From the NCBI GenBank assembly GCA_964649895.1, contig CAZYRX010000001.1, forward strand, positions 62,001 to 126,000: DNA of 64,000 nt, written 5' to 3'. Below are positions 59,839 through 64,000 of this stretch, one piece after another (within the stretch, counting starts at the first letter, position 1; each line of letters starts with the position of its first letter). Made by a program: the position numbers and the translations under genes. The notes beneath the pieces are model-generated. The model searched no databases. It had not been told where the DNA came from and saw only the letters and a list, made by a program, of their open reading frames with translations. This DNA is from Halanaerobium sp964649895 (lineage in GTDB: Bacteria > Bacillota > Halanaerobiia > Halanaerobiales > Halanaerobiaceae).

Positions 59839-61509
59839 TTATTCTCCAATATCTTCAGGATCTCTGGCAAACCTAATATTTTTTAGTTTTTCCCAGAGTT
59901 CATCTGGTACTCTATATCCAGTTCCAGGTCCAGCATAATCATTTTGATCATTTACAGCACTAATACAATGGAAATTCTCATCAAAGATAGCCGATGTATG
60001 GAGATAATCTCCTGCTATTCTCTGCTTCAAAAGATTAAAGAAGTTTTCTGCAACATCTTCAAATCCATTCTTTTCAAGTGCCTGTACAATAGCTACACCT
60101 GTAGTTCCTCTGTTTAACATATCTTCAATGCCTCTAAAGTCTTCTCTTACATCACGATCAGGCATATCTTTACTTCCATGTGCATATGTGGCAGCTTCTA
60201 CTTCCTCATCTGTAATATCAGGCATTCCTAATTCTTTAAATACTGCCTGGAGAGCTTTAGCTCCTTTGTTTCTAATTTTGATAACATCTTCTTCATCTAC
60301 AGGTACTAATCCACCATTAACTTTAAGGTCACGCTGTAGTGTTAAATAGTCATCATAATCATCAACATCATGAGTTGAGCCGGCAAACATATTATCATAG
60401 TTTGGAACAGCACTATAACCAGAGAAGATAAAGTCAGTGCCAGGTAAGAACTGCATTAACATTCTCGCTGTTCTTCTTGTACGGGAATGAGTAAATGTTT
60501 GGTCATTACCTGATGCACATTCTAGGTCTAGAATCATTGCAATTAAATTTTCTGCAAGCATTGCTCTAACTCCAGAAGGAACTGCACCTGGTACACCAAC
60601 ACAACTGATTGAACCATTCTGAATACCCTGAACTCCTGCACCTTTTGTCATGTATAGACAGCGAGCTTCAAGATAAAGCATTGATTTACCATCAGCAAAA
60701 CCCATCTCTGCTTCAGAACCGGTACCAGAAGTATATCTCATTTTTAGTCCTCGAGAAGCATAGCCTGAAGCAAGGAAACTCTTAGACCATGGAGTATCAT
60801 CACCATCAACAAATACCTGTTCTGTACCATAAACTGAAACTGTTTCAGCATAAGCAGTAAATCCGCGCATACCCATTTCTAATTCCATTGCTTCTTCTAC
60901 AGCACACTGAGTCAATACTCCACCGCGGCCGGTCTGTCCACCAACCATTATGGAAATAGCATTAGAAGGAGCATATCTAACAATACCTACTGTTGTTTCT
61001 AACTCATCAAAACCACGCAGAGCTGCTTCAGCTGCATCTGCAGCAAGCAATGCTGGATGATCTTTTACATTAGTAACGTGACACTGATTTGAGGGAGTTT
61101 TTCTGGCCCTCATTTTCTGTACAGCAAACATCATTTCTACAACATTCATATGTCCTATAACTTCTACTACCTTTGCAGGTGTCATACCAAGTCCTAATCT
61201 TTTTACTGCATCTCTGCTTACATTTACATCAACAATTTTATGTGCTAACTCGCGTGAATCCTGGGCCATTACATCTTCAATAATATCTACATCAAGTGTA
61301 TGATCAGCTATGAACTGATCCAGCATGTCAAAATCTTCACGCTTTTTACCATCTAGTTCAACAATTTTTCCATTTTCTATATGGACACTTGGTTTTGGAT
61401 CTTCTGGCCCTTCCATGGCAATCAAACCAGCTTCTGGCCATTCTTTAATAAATCCATCCTGATGGACTGGACGTTCATCTAATATTTCAAATCGCTTGGA
61501 TCTCTTCAC
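59839..61509 (-). CDS. pduC: Propanediol dehydratase large (catalytic) subunit
   Basis: Catalytic subunit of the adenosylcobalamin-dependent diol dehydratase, which turns 1,2-propanediol into propionaldehyde. The 556-residue product aligns from MKRSKRFEILDERPVHQDGF to the end; it has GMTPAKVVEVIGHMNVVEMMFAVQKMRARKTPSNQ, GGQTGRGGVLTQCAVEEA (about 199-216), YTSGTGSEAEMGFADGKSMLY and SECVGVPG-type SISCVGVPGAVPSG, all typical of PduC rather than glycerol-type DhaB by length. The start is GTG with AAGGAGGG 6 nt upstream. It follows pduB by 48 nt. Confidence 0.98.
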   Translation of the reverse strand: MKRSKRFEILDERPVHQDGFIKEWPEAGLIAMEGPEDPKPSVHIENGKIVELDGKKREDFDMLDQFIADHTLDVDIIEDVMAQDSRELAHKIVDVNVSRDAVKRLGLGMTPAKVVEVIGHMNVVEMMFAVQKMRARKTPSNQCHVTNVKDHPALLAADAAEAALRGFDELETTVGIVRYAPSNAISIMVGGQTGRGGVLTQCAVEEAMELEMGMRGFTAYAETVSVYGTEQVFVDGDDTPWSKSFLASGYASRGLKMRYTSGTGSEAEMGFADGKSMLYLEARCLYMTKGAGVQGIQNGSISCVGVPGAVPSGVRAMLAENLIAMILDLECASGNDQTFTHSRTRRTARMLMQFLPGTDFIFSGYSAVPNYDNMFAGSTHDVDDYDDYLTLQRDLKVNGGLVPVDEEDVIKIRNKGAKALQAVFKELGMPDITDEEVEAATYAHGSKDMPDRDVREDFRGIEDMLNRGTTGVAIVQALEKNGFEDVAENFFNLLKQRIAGDYLHTSAIFDENFHCISAVNDQNDYAGPGTGYRVPDELWEKLKNIRFARDPEDIGE

Positions 61510-61557
61510 TTTTTTCCCTCCTTAAACAATTTTTGAGATAGTATACTGCATTCATTT

Positions 61558-62382
61558 TTAAATATATGGTTCAGTTACTGATTCTGGTTTGTCACCTAAA
61601 CTGCCGAGGAGTTTTAAGCCAACTTCTCTTGCAGCAATTACTGCCTGACGAACTGCTCCGGAATCACCACTGAAGAATAATATACACTCATTTGTTAGAC
61701 TGGTACCATCTGCTGGACTGGCATAGCCAATAACATCTATTGTTGCTGCTTTTACAGCTACATCTGCCATAACAACACCAATTGCAGCTGGAGCTCCTAC
61801 ACTAATACCAAAAGCCTTACCTTCTGGAGCATCAAAAGCAGTCTGAAGCGCCTTACTTGCTCTTGCTGTATATTGAAACTCTAAGTGACCTGCATCATTT
61901 GCATATACATCACCAAATGTGCGTTCCAGTTCTTCTAAACATACCTGAACAGCTCTTCTAGCATCAGAAACTTCTTCCGCACCAAAAACAATTAAGGAAC
62001 CATGACCTGCTCCACCTTTAGTATCTCTTGGAAGCTCTATTTTTACTACCTCAGTATTTGAAGCTTTTACAGCTTCGTCTGCAGCATATATCTGAGGTCC
62101 TGCACCAGTTCTTGCACCAATAATACCTAAAGAACGATACTTCTTATCGATTCCCATCATTTCTCTTAATTTTGGATCAAGATTTGCAATTACAAGACCA
62201 ATTGTATCTCCAATAGTTGTTCCTATAAATTCAGTTACTTCATTAGCCAGATTCAATTTAGCTTCACCACCTTTTTTATTTGCGCTCTTATCAACTTCTT
62301 TTGTTTCATTTTCTACATTTTCAGATTTTTGAATCCTGTTTAATACCTCGTTAACAAGTTCATTAATCTTCTGCTCATCCAT
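61558..62382 (-). CDS. pduB: Trimeric tandem-BMC shell protein PduB (possible PduB' internal start)
   Basis: PduB is an abundant shell protein with two BMC domains (about 65-160 and 170-265). The 274-residue product has LTEFVG-type NEVTEFIGTTIGDTIGLVIANLD, GARTGAGPQIYAADEAVK, LPRDTKGGAGHGSLIVFG and SGDSGAVRQAVIAAREVG. An N-terminal helix EQKINELVNEVLNRIQ resembles encapsulation peptides, as in Salmonella. In Salmonella a shorter PduB' (233 residues) starts internally; here a TTG at 62256 with AGGTGG about 10 nt upstream would give 232 residues. Confidence 0.96.
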   Translation of the reverse strand: MDEQKINELVNEVLNRIQKSENVENETKEVDKSANKKGGEAKLNLANEVTEFIGTTIGDTIGLVIANLDPKLREMMGIDKKYRSLGIIGARTGAGPQIYAADEAVKASNTEVVKIELPRDTKGGAGHGSLIVFGAEEVSDARRAVQVCLEELERTFGDVYANDAGHLEFQYTARASKALQTAFDAPEGKAFGISVGAPAAIGVVMADVAVKAATIDVIGYASPADGTSLTNECILFFSGDSGAVRQAVIAAREVGLKLLGSLGDKPESVTEPYI

Positions 62383-62406
62383 ATTATTTTACCCTCCTCT
62401 CCGTTT

Positions 62407-62682
62407 TTATTCTTGTTGAAGAAGTAAATCTACATCTTCATGGGGGCGTGGAATTACATGTACGGAGACAACTTCTCCAACCTTTCTAGCTGCAGCAGCT
62501 CCAGCATCCGTAGCAGCTTTAGTAGCTCCGACATCACCTCTTACCATTACAGTAATTAATCCAGACCCAATTTTTTCGTATCCCACTAATTTAACATTTG
62601 CGGATTTGACCATAGCATCAGCAGCTTTAATGGCACCAACAAGACCAATAGTTTCTATCAGGCCTAACGCCTCTCTGGCCAT
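62407..62682 (-). CDS. pduA: Major hexameric BMC shell protein (PduA)
   Basis: PduA hexamers tile the shell facets, and their pores admit 1,2-propanediol. The 91-residue product is a single BMC domain: REALGLIETIGLVGAIKAAD-like start, the pore loop KIGSGL, DVGATKAATDAGAAAARKVGEV and VHVIPRPHEDVD. The ATG at 62682 has GGAGGG 6 nt upstream. It is the first gene of the operon, 24 nt before pduB. The upstream AraC gene ends in its own terminator, so the operon promoter must lie at 62689-62855; no clear -35/-10 pair is visible, as expected for an activator-dependent promoter. Confidence 0.96.
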   Translation of the reverse strand: MAREALGLIETIGLVGAIKAADAMVKSANVKLVGYEKIGSGLITVMVRGDVGATKAATDAGAAAARKVGEVVSVHVIPRPHEDVDLLLQQE

Positions 62683-62854
62683 CAATATCCCTCCTTCCTA
62701 TAAAATGTGACTAAAAAAAAATATATATTAAGTTTTGTCCCTCTTTACTAATATTAAAAATAAGTGGTCAATTACCTTTGCAATAAAATGCTTTCCTATA
62801 ATAATAATTTGTTATATTTCAATTATTATATATTTTCTGAATATTTAAAATTAA

Positions 62855-62888
62855 ACAAAAAAAAGAATGACATAAAATTGTCATTCTT
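62855..62888 (-). terminator. Terminator of the AraC-family regulator gene
   Basis: AAGAATGACA and its complement form a 10-bp stem around a 6-nt loop, followed on the minus strand by eight T residues and GTTTAA. It separates the regulator from the pdu operon. Confidence 0.8.
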
Positions 62889-62929
62889 CAGTAAAATATT
62901 TGTCATTTTGTTTGCTTTGCTTTCTATTG

Positions 62930-64000
62930 TTAGCAATTTCTGTATTCAGAAGGAGATTTGCCCTCATAGTCTTTAAAAACTTTGCTAAAATAACTGGGAT
63001 TCCTGTAGCCTATCTCTTTTGCTATTCTAGAAATATTAGCATCTCTATTTTTTAATTTCCTTTTCGCATCTTCTATTCTAAGTTTTGTTAAATACTCTTT
63101 AAATGTAATCCCCATCTCTTTTTTGAATAACCTGCTGAAATAATGAACACTTAAATTAGAAGCTTCAGCAGCTTCTGTTAATGTAATGTCTTTTTCATAA
63201 TTAGACTGAATAAATTTTATGCCATCATAAATAATATTATCTTTAAAATCATCTGAAAATTGATCAATCTGATCACTCAATTTAAATAAAAGTGATTTTA
63301 ACCATTCCTTCATTTCTTCAGAAGTATTAATTTTAAATAATTTTTGAGTATATTCATAATTTAAAGGTGAAATATCTTTAAAATTAGCTCCAACTTCAAC
63401 TGCCGATCTTGATAAAACACCTAAAAGTTCAAGCATCCTTGATTTTGATAAATTAAAATCATATTCATTGCTAATACACCAGCTCTTAAATAAAGTATCT
63501 ACTATCTCTGGAATTTGCTTTATTTTCCTTGATTTTAATTTTTCTACTAATTTTGTTTCTATCTCATATGGATAACCAATATCAGCAAAATCTTTGCTTT
63601 TAATATCTTCCCAATGTATAGTTGAATTAACACCTGAAAGCAGAGAATCCTTTACTGCTGCAATTGCTTCATGATAAGAGCGATCTACTTTTCGGGGGTC
63701 ATTATAATAACTTCCGATACCAATCGTAATCGTAAAATCTGTTTTGTTATTAACTTCTTCACACATTTCTTCGCCAATCTGACGCAGCCAATTTTTTATC
63801 TGGCGATTTTCATACATATTTCCACCAAAATATAAAATTACTATTTTATCACTTGACATTGGAACAACCATTAATGATGGATATTTTTCACCGAAATTTT
63901 TAATAACACTAAAAACTTCTTTTTTCATCAGCTGTCTCTGTACTTCATTTTCACCTGAAGTAGTTCTGGCGAATTTATCAATATCTGCTATCATAACAGC
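62930..64000 (-). CDS. AraC-family transcriptional regulator, 5' end cut by window edge
   Basis: At least 357 residues are visible; the frame continues past the right edge. The C-terminus (about the last 100 residues) is a two-helix-turn-helix AraC DNA-binding domain: DITLTEAAEASNLSVHYFSRLFKKEMGITFKEYL and ISRIAKEIGYRNPSYFSKVFKDYEGKSPSEY. The visible N-terminal part begins in a degenerate GGDEF-like, YesN-type region (IADIDKFARTT). It lies directly upstream of pduA, the usual place of the PocR activator of pdu genes, and probably activates the operon in response to propanediol (inference). The sensor domain lies beyond the window. Confidence 0.88.
   Translation of the reverse strand, partial: AVMIADIDKFARTTSGENEVQRQLMKKEVFSVIKNFGEKYPSLMVVPMSSDKIVILYFGGNMYENRQIKNWLRQIGEEMCEEVNNKTDFTITIGIGSYYNDPRKVDRSYHEAIAAVKDSLLSGVNSTIHWEDIKSKDFADIGYPYEIETKLVEKLKSRKIKQIPEIVDTLFKSWCISNEYDFNLSKSRMLELLGVLSRSAVEVGANFKDISPLNYEYTQKLFKINTSEEMKEWLKSLLFKLSDQIDQFSDDFKDNIIYDGIKFIQSNYEKDITLTEAAEASNLSVHYFSRLFKKEMGITFKEYLTKLRIEDAKRKLKNRDANISRIAKEIGYRNPSYFSKVFKDYEGKSPSEYRNC

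Noticed and set aside
62700..62790. Direct repeat ATAAAATG at 62700-62707 and 62783-62790 as regulator sites
   Set aside because: The 8-mer is AT-rich, and two copies in this region can occur by chance.

Overview
The window is AT-rich bacterial DNA with tightly packed operons, Shine-Dalgarno-led genes, GTG/TTG starts and a T-box leader on valS. This points to a low-GC anaerobic Firmicute. A propanediol-utilization (Pdu) microcompartment, secreted rhodaneses, molybdopterin genes, and envelope proteins that suit a two-membrane cell (Spy-like periplasmic protein, ArnC/ArnT-like glycosyltransferases) best fit Halanaerobiales, probably a Halanaerobium-like halophile. The genus assignment is inference from gene content; there is no rRNA or tRNA gene in the window.

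Layout. 1-847: 3'-truncated carbamate kinase (minus). 1269-7993 (plus): LysR regulator, RffA/WecE-type aminotransferase, ArnC-like glycosyltransferase, ATP-grasp ligase, and a three-gene NitT/TauT-type ABC importer. 8130-9752 (minus): ArnT-like membrane glycosyltransferase. 9979-11870 (plus): a lipoprotein rhodanese and a secreted double rhodanese. 12054-15383 (minus): fabH-fabD-fabF behind a strong promoter with a candidate operator at the transcription start. 15621-22152 (minus): a molybdopterin operon (moeA, moeA-PBP fusion, moaA, moaC, mogA, MOSC, MobB-like). 22564-25573 (minus): valS with its T-box leader. 25623-29063 (minus): an inactive/active M16 protease pair and mobA. 29148-31833 (minus): Cd/Zn ATPase and its CadC/SmtB repressor. 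32043-43311: housekeeping and envelope genes (LysM/M23 peptidase, glutaredoxin plus two half-permeases, rpiA, phospholipase C-like gene with a probable CTG start, fxsA, AIM24-like, cobalamin adenosyltransferase, NfnA-like reductase subunit, monooxygenase-like protein, pncB, PH-like protein, Spy-like protein). 43552-44379 (plus): secreted protein of unknown function.

44434-62682 (minus) is one long pdu operon ending at a perfect bidirectional terminator. In transcription order it holds pduA, B, C, D, E, G, H, K, J, eutJ-like, a flavoprotein, pduN, pduO (two genes), pduP, S, T, ackA, pduU, pduV, an MtnK-like kinase and pduL. A truncated AraC-family regulator, closed by its own terminator, lies upstream. 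Together they would dehydrate 1,2-propanediol to propionaldehyde with the B12-dependent PduCDE inside a protein shell, oxidize it through PduP, PduL and acetate kinase to gain ATP, and recycle cofactors through PduS/T, PduO and PduGH. No PduQ alcohol dehydrogenase is present.

The most unusual points are: a methylthioribose-kinase-family gene inside the pdu operon, possibly for salvage of the 5'-deoxyadenosine released when the dehydratase is inactivated; a PduH with a long Asn-rich tail ending in an encapsulation-peptide-like helix; the same kind of helix on a flavoprotein and several enzymes; a candidate internal TTG start giving a PduB' form; and a very acidic linker in PduK.
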